Shown here one piece after another: positions 33,317 to 44,215 of a stretch of 64,000 nt of DNA. The notes under the pieces are model-generated. The model saw only the letters and a list, made by a program, of their open reading frames with translations. It made no database searches and was not told the origin of the DNA. The position numbers and the translations under genes are program-made. How positions within the stretch are numbered: position 1 is the stretch's first letter; every line of letters starts with the position of its first letter. Source of the DNA: Porphyra umbilicalis (Eukaryota > Rhodophyta > Bangiophyceae > Bangiales > Bangiaceae); the NCBI GenBank assembly GCA_002049455.2, contig KV919084.1, forward strand, positions 22,394-86,393, read 5' to 3'.

Positions 33317-33859
33317 CGGCGGGGCGCGGCGTGGCGTGGCGCCGGGGGGGGGGGGGAGGGGGGGGGGGGGGTTGGGGGGGGCGGCACCCGACCGCCCCGA
33401 GCGGCGGCGCTCCATCCCCCGCCGCGGTGGGGCGGCGCTGCGATGGCCGCCGCCGCGTGGGGCACTGGCGCCGCGGCGGGCGCCCGCGTGGGGTCCCACG
33501 CCGCCCGCCCCTCCACCCTGCACGACGCCGCAACGGCGTCGGGCGCCGTTGGCGGGCTCTGCCAGGGGCGAAAAGAGAAAAAAAAGGCTTTGACAACAAG
33601 GCGGCGGGACGCCCCACGCCCGACGCCCACGGCGCCCCGCTCCCCGCCCCGCCGCCTGCCCATGACGCGCACACGCGCGGGTCGTCCGTGGGGGCACCCC
33701 CCGGCGGCGGTACCCACGCAACGACCCCTTGGGGTGCCCCTTGCCGATGCGACGAGGCGTGCAGCGTGCCGGCGGCACCCGGCACGCCTCGCCACCCGCC
33801 CCCAATGGCGATGAACCCCGGCACGTGGCTGCCCTGCTGCGCCCCCCCCCCCCCCCTTC
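33317..33859. other. Convergent spacer
   Basis: It holds the 3' ends of the glycosyltransferase-like and pentapeptide genes. Long G runs lie at about 33345-33370. No other feature is seen. Confidence 0.55.
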
Positions 33860-34491
33860 CTACTCCATGCATCCGAGGCTCTCGCGCGTGCCGACCCCCG
33901 TCACCTCATTCATCCCCGTGGCGCGCTCGCACAGCTTGAGCATCACGCGCACGTCGAGGAGGGCGTCGGTAAAGTCCGCGCCCGTCACGTCGGCGCCGTC
34001 GAGCGTGGCGCCGACGAGGTTGGCCCCCCCGAGGGTGACCCCCCGCAAGTTGGCCCGGTTAAACTTGGTCTGCGTCGCGAGCACCCCGTCCAGGCGCGCG
34101 CCGTGGAGGTCCGCGTCGACAAACTGGGCCTTCTCCAAGTTGGCCCCCCGCAAGTCCGACCCGTGCAAGTCGGACCGCGTGGCGTTGGCTTTGGTAAAGA
34201 CGGCGCCGCCGAGGTCGCCGCGGCCCGAGAGGTCGGCGCCGACGAGCGCCGTGTCGTGGTCAAAGGAGAGCACCGCCGCGGCGGGGGGGGGGGGAGCCCG
34301 GCCGCGACGAGGGAGAGGGCGGTGAGGGCGGCGGCGGCGGCTGCCGCCATAGAGGCGGTGGCAGAGCGCGGGGGGGGGGGGGGGGCGGGGGGGGGGGGCC
34401 GCCATGCAAACCGCCGCCGCCGCCGTTGGGGGGGGGTGGTTGGCGCGGCCAGACCAGCCGGGGCGGGGAGGAAGGCAACCGACGGGGACAT
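33860..34491 (-). CDS. Thylakoid-lumen-type pentapeptide repeat protein
   Basis: The mature part is a run of A(D/N)LxG-type pentapeptides: ALVGADLSGRGDLGGAVF, SDLHGSDLRGANLEKAQF, ARLDGV, ANLRGVTLGGANLVGATL, ADVTGADFTDALLD. These should form a right-handed quadrilateral beta helix. The C terminus (LCERATGMNEVTGVGTRES, then LGC) matches the ending of plant thylakoid lumenal TL15/TL17 proteins. ATG 34491 gives MSPSVAFLPAPAG, a plastid transit-like start, followed by Arg-rich sequence and a hydrophobic AAAAAAALTALSLVAAGL, consistent with a two-step lumenal targeting signal. The frame breaks at the 12-G run 34283-34294. Biochemical role of this family is unclear; location is inferred. Confidence 0.8.
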
Positions 34492-35061
34492 GGTGTAGAG
34501 GCGGGGTTGGAGGACCAGCAGAGCACGGTGGTGCTGAAACACAGCTGGTAGCGGTAGGAGGTGCCGTTGGAAGAACGAGAGGACGGGGGCGGGGGGGGCA
34601 AGGGGGAGGTGTCCGAGCGGGTCGGAGGCGACCGTGGTGGAGGCGCGTGGCGGTTCTGTTGTGGAGATGCCAATGTAGCATCTCCGGTCAAGTAGCCGTC
34701 AACCCTCTCTCATCGGCTTAGCTTTGAACTCTCCCCCTTTGGTTGGACTGCGATCCCCAGCAGAACGTTGGGGATTGTAAGTACATATTGGAGCGGAAAC
34801 TGGCTGAGCTGAGTGAGAAGCACGAATCCTCCTCATATCACTCATACGACTGGTAGACTTGAAGACCGCAAAGGGGCGCCGCACCCAACTTTTCTCTTCT
34901 GCGACGTCATCTGCGCGGTTCTTCCTCCGCTGTCGTCGCAACCGCCCTATTGCAGCTGTCGCACAGCCCCTGCTTGCACGTACCACGCGCCAACGCTGCG
35001 ACACGGCCTCCATTGCACCTCTCTCCTTCGTCTCGGCGCATCGCCGCCCCCGCCCGGTGCC
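34492..35061. other. Divergent promoter region
   Basis: It separates the pentapeptide gene (minus) from uL11m (plus). The part at 34690-34860 is notably less GC-rich than the genes. No promoter motif can be assigned with confidence. Confidence 0.5.
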
Positions 35062-35514
35062 ATGTCGGCCACCGGCGCCCGCGTCGTCAAGCAGATTGTC
35101 AAAATGACGGTGCCCGCCGGGCAGGCGGCGCCCTCCCCCCCCGTCGGCCCTCGCCTGGGCCAAATGGGCGTCAACATCATGTCCTTTTGCAAAGACTTCA
35201 ACGCGTCCACCGCCCAATACCGTCCGGGCCTGCCGCTGACGACCAAGATCGTTGCCTACACGGACCGCACGTGCACCTTTACGACCCGGACGCCGCCCGT
35301 GTCGGCGCTGCTGTTGGGCGTGGCGGGGGTGGCCAAGGGCGCGTCCTCGCCTGGCAAGTCTGCGGCGCCCGTCGGCACGGTGTCGCTCAAGCAAGTGTAC
35401 GCGATCGCGACGATCAAGACGGGGGACCTGCACCTCGCGCACGTGCCGCTGCGGTCCATGTGCAAGAGCATTATTGGGACGGCGCGGAGTTGTGGGTTGG
35501 CCGTTGTGAGGTGA
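35062..35514 (+). CDS. MRPL11: Mitochondrial ribosomal protein uL11
   Basis: This is a large-subunit ribosomal protein of the GTPase-associated centre, binding the L11 region of 23S-like rRNA. The 150-residue protein has the N-terminal domain VVKQIVKMTVPAGQAAPSPP, VGPRLGQMGVNIMSFCKDFN and LPLTTKIVAYTDRTCTF. Its C-terminal RNA-binding domain is AGVAKGASSPGK, GTVSLKQVYAIATIKTGD and VPLRSMCKSIIGTARSCGL. The form FCKDFN, VSLKQVYAIATIK and SIIGTARS is closest to mitochondrial L11. Red algal plastids normally encode their own L11, which also favours a mitochondrial role. It is intronless with a clean ATG. No long presequence is visible. Confidence 0.9.
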   Translation: MSATGARVVKQIVKMTVPAGQAAPSPPVGPRLGQMGVNIMSFCKDFNASTAQYRPGLPLTTKIVAYTDRTCTFTTRTPPVSALLLGVAGVAKGASSPGKSAAPVGTVSLKQVYAIATIKTGDLHLAHVPLRSMCKSIIGTARSCGLAVVR

Positions 35515-36214
35515 CGCGGCGAGGGGGGGGCGGGGAGGATTGGAGGATGGGCGGCGGGCGACGTCCTATCGGATTGGGATGGCTCGCCGCAGACGCAGGG
35601 GGTGGCGTCTGGTAAGCAGGAGGGGACGGGCGGAAGGAAGAGATGGACGGGAGCGGTGGACGGGGCGGTTGGGCATGGCGGCTGCGTTGCAGCTGTTGCG
35701 CGTGAGGAGGGTGAGGGGGTGGCGTCTGGACGGTGCCGCCGGTCGCGCGGTGGCGGCGGGGTGGCGACTGGGGTGTCGATTCGGGGACGCGGCAGCATCG
35801 TGGCTTCGCCACGCGACAGGCGAGGGGCGGGTATCCTGCTGTGGCCCCGTCGGGTCATTCCCCCGGAGCCCTGCAGTGGTGAGGCGGCCGCCACCTGGTG
35901 ATGCTTGGTGCCCGCGCAAGGGTCGGCGTGGGCCCCCGGCGGTGCTGGCCGCATCCCCTGCTCGACGCTGCGCGGTGCCGCCGACGCCCGACTCCCGCTC
36001 GCTCGCAGACAGCCTCGGCCGACGCCACACCCGCCCCTTGCGTCCTGCGCGCTGGTACCTGTTGGCATCGCATTGGCTTTGTACACATTGCTTCCTGGCG
36101 CCGCACTCCACTGGGAGTGGGTGGCTATGGCTCCCCACACCTCTATCCCGCGAAACCGGCCCCCCCCCCGACTGCCGCTCGCCTCCAACCCCGCGCCAAC
36201 TCCCCCGTTCCCCC
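35515..36214. other. Convergent spacer, uL11m and Vps26
   Basis: Several open frames occur on both strands, all GC-driven. No gene, RNA or repeat is recognised. Confidence 0.5.
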
Positions 36215-37450
36215 CTAGTCGACTAGGGAGGCCCGCCGCAAGTTGATTTCAGACTGCTTGAAGTAGCGACGGTCATCCTCGTCCACGAGGACGAGGTTGA
36301 CGTAGTACTTGACCGAGAACTTGTTGTTCACTGACCGGTACGTTCTGCGTCATGCCCAAACGGGGGGCATGAGACAGGCCGAACCATGGACACAATGCGA
36401 TGGAGCGCCCGCAGCATTGGCGTGGATGCGTGGCACAGAGGGTACAGACAACGTCAGCAGGGACACAAGCAAGCACAAGGTCAGCCGCGTCAGTAGGCGA
36501 ACAAGACACAACCCAACAGGGTCGACACGCAGCTCGTTGTGCAACGCCGCGGGGGCCTACAAGCCCACCGACGCCACCGCGGCAGCAGCCGCCCCACACT
36601 CCACTCGACACGGCGACCAACACCGTCAGCATCGCAGCCGGCACACCAGCCTCCCTCTCTCCCCCCCCCTCCCCCCCCCCCCCCCCCGTCCCCAAAACGT
36701 ACGGCGTCAGCGCCGGGTAGGCCGCCAAAAACATGCGGATGGGAATGCACTCCCCCCGCACGGGCGCCCCGTCCATGACCTCAAACTTGGCGACCGTGTC
36801 CGTATCATTGTACACGGACGCGCCCGAGCCCGCGCTCTCTCGCTTGCGGATCTCCACCTCCATCCGCTTGATCTTGATGCGGACGAGGAGGAAAAACACC
36901 TTGCCGAGGAGCACGTCGGACAGGTGGTAGTGGCTCTTGTTGAACTCAAACTCAATGTGCAACGCGTCCTCAATGCCAACCTCCATGCGTATTGGGGCGC
37001 TCGGGCGGGGGGCGCGGGCGGGGGGGGCGCCCCCACCCGCCGCCGCGCCGCCAGCAGACGCGGGGGCCCCGACGCCCGCCGGCCCCGCGTCGACGTGCTG
37101 CACGGCAATGTCAAACTCCCGCACCACGTTGGGCGTGTACTGTGGCCGCACGACTGTGACGCGCACAAAGTAGCGCAGCCGCACGTTGATGCCCGCGTAC
37201 GTGTCATACGCCTTTTCCACGCCCGGAAAGGAAAAGGCGTACTGCCGAGTGCCCGTTAGGGTGCCCGCGTCGTCCACGTCGCGGACCAGGGAGGTGAACT
37301 CGGTGCTCTGCTCCCGGTCGTACACCATGTCAATGGCGCCGACAAACTCGACGGTCACGCCGAGGTGCGCAATGGCCTTGCCTTCCTTGACGGTGAGGGA
37401 TAGGCGACCAGCAACCGTCTCGCGCTCCGTGTAGACGGGGAGGAGTTGCG

Positions 37451-37481
<31 letters not shown>

Positions 37482-37700
37482 CCCGTGGCCGCCGTGGCCG
37501 CCGCCACCTCCGCCACCACCACCATGTCCGTGGCCAGGCCGGTGGGTCCCATCGTCGGCCGGTTTGCCGCCGAGGCCAATGCCCGCGCCGCCGTCGCCGG
37601 CGCCGCCGACGCGGGTGTGCCGCCGCTCCGCCGCGCCGTCCAACTCGAGTTGGATGGACACGGGGTGGCCGAGGCCCAGCAGGCCCAAAGCCGCTTCCAT
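36215..37700 (-). CDS. VPS26: Retromer subunit Vps26, two exons
   Basis: Vps26 is the arrestin-fold subunit of retromer, which returns cargo from endosomes to the Golgi. Exon 1 (36703-37700) has the N-terminal LDG motif ([14 protein letters not shown]), [89 protein letters not shown] and [19 protein letters not shown]. Exon 2 (36215-36344) gives [20 protein letters not shown] and [15 protein letters not shown]. Splicing GTACGT (from 36702) to CAG (36345) restores [14 protein letters not shown], as in the family. A His/Gly-rich insert lies near residues 60-85 and a Gly/Ala/Pro insert near 195-220; both are absent from typical Vps26. ATG 37700 is the first ATG. Confidence 0.95.
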
Positions 37701-38379
37701 AGGCCGAGGCACCAGTCAGCCAAAGTTGATCGGGGGGCCAACAAAGGTAGAAGCAGAGGCAGGGCGAGCGGCCACGCCACTAGCAGGCGGGTCTTCGCGA
37801 CGGACCGGAGAAGACGAACTGCATCAGCGGCTACAAGACTGGCGACTGCTCGATGTGCATCCGACCAAGTATCTGTAAGTCTCCCGATACTTGCTCTTAA
37901 GTAACATGAACAGATCAGTTCATCCGGATGAAATTTTGGCGGAAATTTTGAGAGAGCAGCACAAATCAAGAGTTCTGGTCTGGAGCTGGCGGTGCTTCGC
38001 CCTGCTTCGCGCCAAGAAACTCAGCGTTGAGGACCAGTCCCAAGCAATAGCGCTGCATGGCACGTATTGTCTGTGCAGGGAGAAAACAGTTGGGGTCTAA
38101 TCATAGTCCTTGCCTGCGCTCCGCGCTTTCAGCGCGAAAAAGTGAGACGCACCCTCTCGGCACCATCTGACCGTGGGACCCGACCCACTTGAGTAACAAG
38201 ACTCATGAAGAGCTCTTTGCAATTCACCGTACGGTTGCCATGTCGGTTCAGAACGCAGTGTGCGATGAAAGCTTTAAAGAACGCAGGCAGATAATTCTCA
38301 GACGCATCACAGACTCACGCGGACCGCAGCGTCATCAACTTCCCCTCTTTGACGTGTAGCTAAAAGGGATGCATCCATG
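37701..38379. other. Divergent spacer upstream of Vps26
   Basis: It is less GC-rich than the genes. The small plus frame at 37891-38100 is not recognised. The Vps26 promoter is expected here. Confidence 0.5.
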
Positions 38380-38387
38380 CTGCCTGC

Positions 38388-38769
38388 TAGGGTTGCTCAG
38401 AACGCCCGGGGCGTCGTTAAGGGCGTCGTTAAGGGCGTCACCAGGGCGTCATTTGGGCGGCGTGCGCCCCTAACGCCTCAACTCAAAAGGGCGTCAGCAA
38501 GGCGTCGCGAACAGAAAGTGTTCAGGGGGGTCTACATGATTCAGCAGGTGGCGGCTGTGCACCTTGGTTGGGGACTGTCACCCAGTCTTGATACAAACAT
38601 TACATATGAGAGCATCGTATGGGTGCCACTTGACTTATATTTCGAGTATTGAGGGTGCTACTTGGGGCGTCGCGAGGGCGTTTTGGCTGCCTAATGGGGC
38701 GTCAGTAAGGCGTCTTATCCGTCGCGCGCCCCTGACGCCCCTGAAATAGGGGCGTCGTGTGCAACCCTA
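38388..38769. mobile_element. 382-bp hAT-type MITE with 8-bp target duplication
   Basis: The ends are TAGGGTTGC and GCAACCCTA, flanked by the perfect 8-bp direct repeat CTGCCTGC (38380-38387 and 38770-38777). The interior is rich in GGGCGTC and GACGCCC motifs in both orientations near each end. An 8-bp duplication and AGGGTTGC-type termini fit the hAT superfamily. The termini resemble those of the deleted hAT element at 46887-48735 (CAGGGTTGC), so that element or its autonomous parent could have mobilised it. Confidence 0.9.
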
Positions 38770-38777
38770 CTGCCTGC

Positions 38778-39651
38778 ACAGCAGCAGCCATCGTAGCTCT
38801 TCTCGCTCCCTGACCTCTGCAGTACTCACCAGCACCACAATGTTGCCATCCGCCAGTGGGTACACTACCCGCCTGCCCTGGCACACTGAGAAACTAGTAG
38901 TCGGATCCACCAGTGTACCAGAAGGCCATGGTCAGCCGTCGCCCCTCGGTGGCGCGTGAAAAGTGGCACACGCGCACACTGCTACCTGTGCCGGCCTGCT
39001 GTCGCGTACGTCGGGTGTGCCGCGTCGTGCGCAAGTGGCGCCCCGAAAGCGGCGCAACGTCGGCCACCATGACACGTGACGGACACTCGCAACAGAAGCA
39101 CCCGCCATTGGCGTGACGATCTCCTCACACTGACCAATCACCGGCTGCGGTGCTCCGCCACTGGCCATCCACACGACAGTCGGGGACACGTTTCCGTCGC
39201 GACGAGCGGGGCAGCGGCCTCCACTCAATGGCGCCGCCCCCCGCGCTGACGCCCCGTTGGCCAGACCCGCCACCCGGCACCCACCCAACGCGACCCGCCG
39301 CCCCCCTCTCCCCTTCCCTCCCCGCCTGGCGCGACTGTCCGCGCGTCGCCGAGGCGGCGGCGACTCCGCCCTCGGCCCGCATCGCCTGCCGTCCGACCAG
39401 TGACACTGACGGTGTTTCCTGCCATTGCTCGGCGGCGCCAAAGGCGTTGACGCGCACGCCACGCCGCCCCGGCAGCTGGTGGTCGCCAACACAGCCGCGC
39501 GCCGCCGCTTTTCTCCCCTACTCCTGGCCGCCTGCTTTCCTCTCCCATCCCCCCCCTCTGTCACCATGAACGCCACGACGCGCTTGCCGCGGCCAGCGTC
39601 ACGGCCGACCCCCCTCACGGCCGGCGCGGACCCGCCCCCCCCGCCCCCGTC
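38778..39651. other. Upstream region of the processing protease
   Basis: The promoter and 5' UTR of the CtpA-like gene should lie here. Open frames on both strands look like shadows. The in-frame alternative ATG at 39566 is in another phase and lacks the transit-like start. Confidence 0.5.
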
Positions 39652-42600
39652 ATGGCGTTTGCGGTGCCGCCGTCGGTCGCCTGCCGCGCCGCCGCTGCGC
39701 CCGCGGCGGTGGCCACCCCCCCCCGTGGCGCCGCCGTTGCCGCACAGCGTCCGCGGCGGGTGGCGGCGTGCCGCCGCCGCCTCGGCGCCGGCGTCGCCCT
39801 CCCCCGCCGCGGCGGCGGCGGCGCCACCACCCTCTTGGGCGGCGCCGCCCGCCCGCGGCTGCTGCGGTGCCGCCCCGACGGCGGCGGCGGCGGCGGGTCG
39901 GCGGAGCTGCCGCCCCCCCCCCCGGCCACACGTGGGTGGTCATTGTCGAGGCGGCCGCCGACGGCGTGCGACCGGCGCCCCCGACGGGCCCCGGCGGGGA
40001 TGGCGGCGACGGCGGCGGTGACGGCGACGAGGCGGCGGCGCCGCGCCGCTGGTGGGCGCCCATCGCCCCCGTGTGGGCGGCGGTGAAAAAAGCGGGCTTT
40101 GTGCTCGGCTTGGCCACGGGCCTCGCCGTGTCGGGGGTGGTGCTGTTTGCCCCCGACGGCGGCGGCGACGGCACGGGCGTGGCGGCGATACGCGAAAAGA
40201 CGACGCTCTTTGAGTACATCCTCACCGACTTGCAGCGCGGCTACGTGGAGGAGGTGGACATGAACCGGCTGTTTGAGGCGGGCGTCGAGGGGATGCTCGG
40301 CACCCTCGACCCGTACACGAGCTTTGAGAGCGTCGCAGAGGCGCGGGAGCTGTCGCTCAAGACCGCGGGCAAGTGCGTTGGTGGGGGGGAGTCGATGGGG
40401 TGTTGGGGTGGGGATGTGGCGGTGGCAGGTGGCTGTGCACCAGGGGTGTCGTTTGGGCGATGGAGCTGCAGTCTGTGTGTTGGGGCGTGTGTCTGACGTG
40501 CTTTGTGCCTCCTACTGGCCCGTCTCTATCCTCTTGTGCCCGTCTCTATTCTTTGTGTGCTGTGTCTCCCCGTCGCTCTTCCCCCGCCCCTCGTTCCCCC
40601 GCCTTGCAGGTACGGTGGGGTCGGCTTGGGCATCTCTCTCGACCGCCGCGACCCATCGCGCGTCGTTGTCATCTCGGCCTTTGAAGGCTACGCCTACGAC
40701 GCGGGCGTGCGCCCCGGCGACGTCCTCGACACGGTCAATGGGCGGCCGGTTGCGAACCTCGGCGTGGCGGCCACGTCGGACCTCCTCCGCGGGGACCCCG
40801 GCACGCCCGTATCCATCTCGGTCGTCCGCAGCGGCTACGCCAAGCCCCTCTCCTTTGACCTCACGCGCTCCCGCGTCGTCATTAAGGACGTGCCCGTGGC
40901 GGCGCTGCTCGGCCCCCCCGCTGACGGCGTGGCCTACATCCGCCTCGCCTCTTTTGCGCGGGACGCGGCGGAGGAGTGCCGCTTTGCGCTCGGCGGGCTC
41001 AACGCGGCGACCAAGGAGGCGGGCGGCACGGGCGTGACGGCGCTGGTTCTCGACATGCGCGGCAACCCGGGGGGGCTCCTCACGTCTGCGGTGGAGGTGG
41101 CGGAGGTCGTGTTGCCAAAGGGCAGCGTCGTCGTGTCGACCAAGGGGCGGGGGCTCGGGCAGGAGCCCCGGTATGTGAGCGGCGCGGAGCCCGCGATCGG
41201 GTCCGCCGTCAAGCTGGCGGTCCTCGTCAATGGGGGGACGGCGAGCGCGAGTGAGATTGTGGCGGGGGCGGTGCAGGACCTCGACCGGGGGGTCGTCGTC
41301 GGCAGCCGCACGTTTGGCAAGGGGCTCGTGCAGAATGTGCAGACGCTGCCGTACGACACGGCGCTCAAGGTGAGTGGGTTGCTGGGGCGTCTGAGCCAGG
41401 ATGGTGACGCTGTGTGGTCGTGTTGTGGTGTGAGGCTGCGAGTGCGAGTGCGGCAAGTGGGGTGTGAGAGGCTGCATCACAGCGCGCACCGGCTTCGCGC
41501 CATCGCGTCTCTTGTGGCTACTGACGGACCGCTTCCCTGTGTCTGTGTTGTGCTGTGTTCTTGGTCGTTCCTCCTCCTCACCGTGTGCTTTCGTGTTTCT
41601 CTTGGTGTTGCGGTCCTTCTTGACGTATCCCCAGTATACCGTCGGTAAGTACTACACGCCGAGCGGTCGGTGCATCCAGGCAACCAACTACAGCACGGCG
41701 TCAGTGACGCCGGCGCTCCCCACGCCCCCCCTCCTCTGATCCCAGTGACGCCCGCCCCCCCCTCCAACCCGACCACCCCCGTGCCGCTCATCCCCCCTTC
41801 GGAGGGTGGGGAGACTGGCTCTGCCATCCCCTCCCCCATCACCGACGCGTCGTCGGTGATCGCCCCGGTCATCGCGCCCCCCGCCGAGGCGCCGACGGGC
41901 ACGCCCGGCGCCCCCCCGGCACCTGGCGTGCCGTCCCCCACCCCTGGCAGCCCCGTGCCGTCGACCGCCCCCGACACCCGCCCCGCGCTGCCGTCTTCGC
42001 GGCCGCTCGGCGCGCCGACGTCCGCCTACTCCTCGCGCACGATTACGGAGAGTGAGCGCAAGGACTTCCGCACCGCCGCGGGGCGGCTCGTGCGTGACGG
42101 CGGGGGCATTGAGGCGGACGTGCCGGTGGATTCGCCGCCGCCGAGCGACTTGGAAGGGGCGCTGCGGGCGGAAGCGGCCTTTTTCTATTACGCCGCCGAG
42201 TACGCGGCTGGCCTGCCAACGGGCGCCCGGGAGGCGCTGCCCGACGACTTTGAGGTGACCGACGAAATGTACGCGGACTTTGTGGCGTGGGTGACGAACA
42301 ATGCGGTCGTGTCGGACGGGCGCCCGGCGCTCGCGTCCTCGTCGTCTGCTGCCGCCGGCGCCCCCGCCTCCGTCAAGACGGCGGACGCTGGCGGCCGCTC
42401 AAAGGCCGGGGCTCCCTCGGCGGCACTGCGGGCGCCCCCCGCCATCAAACTCGAGTCCCGCTTTGTGGAAGCTTACGCCCAGCTGGAGGAGGCCCTCCGG
42501 TCGGCCGGCTACGACTCTGCTGTCGCCTCGGTCGGCGCCCTCAAGGACGCGACCGCCGCGGAGCTGGTGGCGGACTTTTCACGCCACGAGCCGGCGCTCC

Positions 42601-42839
42601 GCAAGGCCCTCGACGACGCCATCCGCCAGCGGCTGCAGCCCGACTCGGACCGCATGGTCGCCGCGTTGGAGAATGATGAGGCGTTGCGCGTCGCCCTCGA
42701 CGTGGTCCGCAATGGGGACCGCTACGCGTCGGTACTCCGTCCTCCGACGGTCACGTTTGCGGGCGGGGAGGGCGTGTCGGGGGGGGGCAAGCCCGCCGCA
42801 GAGGGGCAGATTGCGCGCTTGCCAGAAGGGCCCAGGTGA
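39652..42839 (+). CDS. CTPA: Plastid C-terminal processing protease (CtpA/D1-processing type), three exons
   Basis: This is a Ser/Lys protease of family S41; the plastid form trims the C terminus of photosystem II protein D1 in the thylakoid lumen. Exon 1 (39652-40372) starts MAFAVPPSVACRAAAAPAAV, transit-peptide-like, and later has YGYVEE-type text (LQRGYVEEVDMNRLFEAGVE, LGTLDPYTSF). Exon 2 (40610-41369) holds the PDZ domain (GVGLGISLD, AYDAGVRPGDVLDTVNGRPV) and the core: LVLDMRGNPGGLL, catalytic Ser in NGGTASASEIVAGAVQD, catalytic Lys in GSRTFGKGLVQ. Exon 3 (41635-42839) has YTVGKYYTPSGRCIQ, then a Pro-rich linker and FRTAAGRLVRDGGGIEADV. Introns are GTGCGT..CAG and GTGAGT..CAG. Frame breaks fall at the C runs 39913-39923 and 41725-41731. 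Confidence 0.9.
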
Positions 42840-43578
42840 GAGGGCAATTGGGAACACTGCTTGGAGTGCGGGATTTTTTTCAGAACGGCTGTACGGTACG
42901 GTAGGTCGCTAGGTCGCTGATAACTGGGCCGGTGTGTGCGGTCCGTGCGTGAACGCGCATTCTCGCGCATTCATGACGCCACGGGTCGCCAACTGTACCA
43001 ACATCTGCCGTTCTGTGCTGTTGCAACCAAGCTAGCGAGAGCACTCGCCCGCGCGTCTGGCACGAGGGCGTTTCGTCTGACCGTCCCTGCGCGAGAGACG
43101 ACCAAGGCCTCCCCGTCCGTGCGGGGGAACGCTTTCAGGCAGGCAGGCAGCTGGTTTGCCAACCTGTTTGCCCTCGGTCACATCTGTCCAGAAGATCGGA
43201 ACGAGTTCAGTTGAAGAACAGACGAAAGAGAGCTACGTTTCATCATGAAACGTCGCGATTTACCACGTTGCTTCGGGACTTACCCCGGCGGTTTTCAGAT
43301 TGGTGACAGTACGTCTGAAATGGCTGTACTGGGCCATTTTCGACCCGCTTTTCCACAGTGTCTACACAATCAGTATAGATGGCATATTCGCATTTAAGAG
43401 CTACAGTACGCCACCAGCACGGTTCTGACACTGTTCAGAGCATTGTTGACAATGAGATGCTATCGCCATATTCACGCCACGTTGCACAACGTGTCCTATT
43501 AAGCACCAGAAGTCCGATGTAACACCACTTTTTAGACGAAGAAGCCCTTTTGTTGTTCGGGCCATGGAAATAGAACTA
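42840..43578. other. Downstream region of the protease
   Basis: Twenty bases past the stop lies a 30-bp motif TTGGAGTGCGGGATTTTT... that recurs at 46722-46762 (inverted) and 49273-49306. A palindrome ACGTTTCAT-C-ATGAAACGT lies at about 43232-43250. No gene is seen. Confidence 0.5.
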
Positions 43579-44215
43579 CAGTATGGTGCGTGTCCCAAAA
43601 ATGAGACATGCGCGTTTTCTGAAGGACTGACACATCACTGCACGGGGGCAGGTGGGGTGGGGTACGAGAAAGTTCTCGACTGGCCTCCATGGAAAGAGCC
43701 TCTCCCGACGCGTTCTTGGCTGACAACTCCTTAGTACCCGCCTGTGGGCCCTGTTCTGTGGACCTCTCAGATAGCCCCGATCTTGGAGCCAGTCTTTTTC
43801 AGGTTCTTGGGGTTACAGGTTTGCAACGCCAAAGCTCATGTGCTAACTGGAGCTTCTATGAGGGGTGTCCCAAATCGTGTTTTCTTCACAGGGGGCTACA
43901 TGGGGGTCTTTTTCACGTTTTTATTGGTAAGGTCGTGCCCTTTTCTTCGTGCACGAACTGTCAACACATGCCTGCTCTAGTATCCGTGCATTTGATTGGG
44001 GCGCGTGATCGTCACCTGTCGAAGCTGCAATGAATGACACTTTCCCCCATGACACGTCAGCAGGTGCCGCGTCTGCTATCACCGTCAGGGGCCGTTCTGG
44101 AAGCACAGTGGGACCGAGGGGGTCACATTACATTATCGGACCGTTGCAGAAGGCCAGTGGGCCGAGAAAAAAAGAAAAAACCGCGATGTCTCATTTTTGG
44201 GACACGCACCATACC
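43579..44215. mobile_element. 637-bp Tc1/mariner-like non-autonomous element
   Basis: The inverted ends share TATGGTGCGTGTCCCAAAAA followed by TGAGACAT, about 28 bp (43582-43609 and its complement near 44186-44213). TA dinucleotides lie just outside (43577-43578 and 44216-44217), and the left end CAGTATGG resembles the CAGT start of many Tc1-like TIRs. Internal frames (for example 43689-44033 plus) show no transposase motif. A diverged single end (TATGGTGCGCTCTCCAAAAA) occurs at about 10495. Confidence 0.75.

Noticed and set aside
26462-42839. Bacterial operon or contamination because of bacterial-type glucokinase and uL11
   Set aside because: Neighbours are strictly eukaryotic (eIF3f, Vps26), spliceosomal introns are present, and genes alternate strand.
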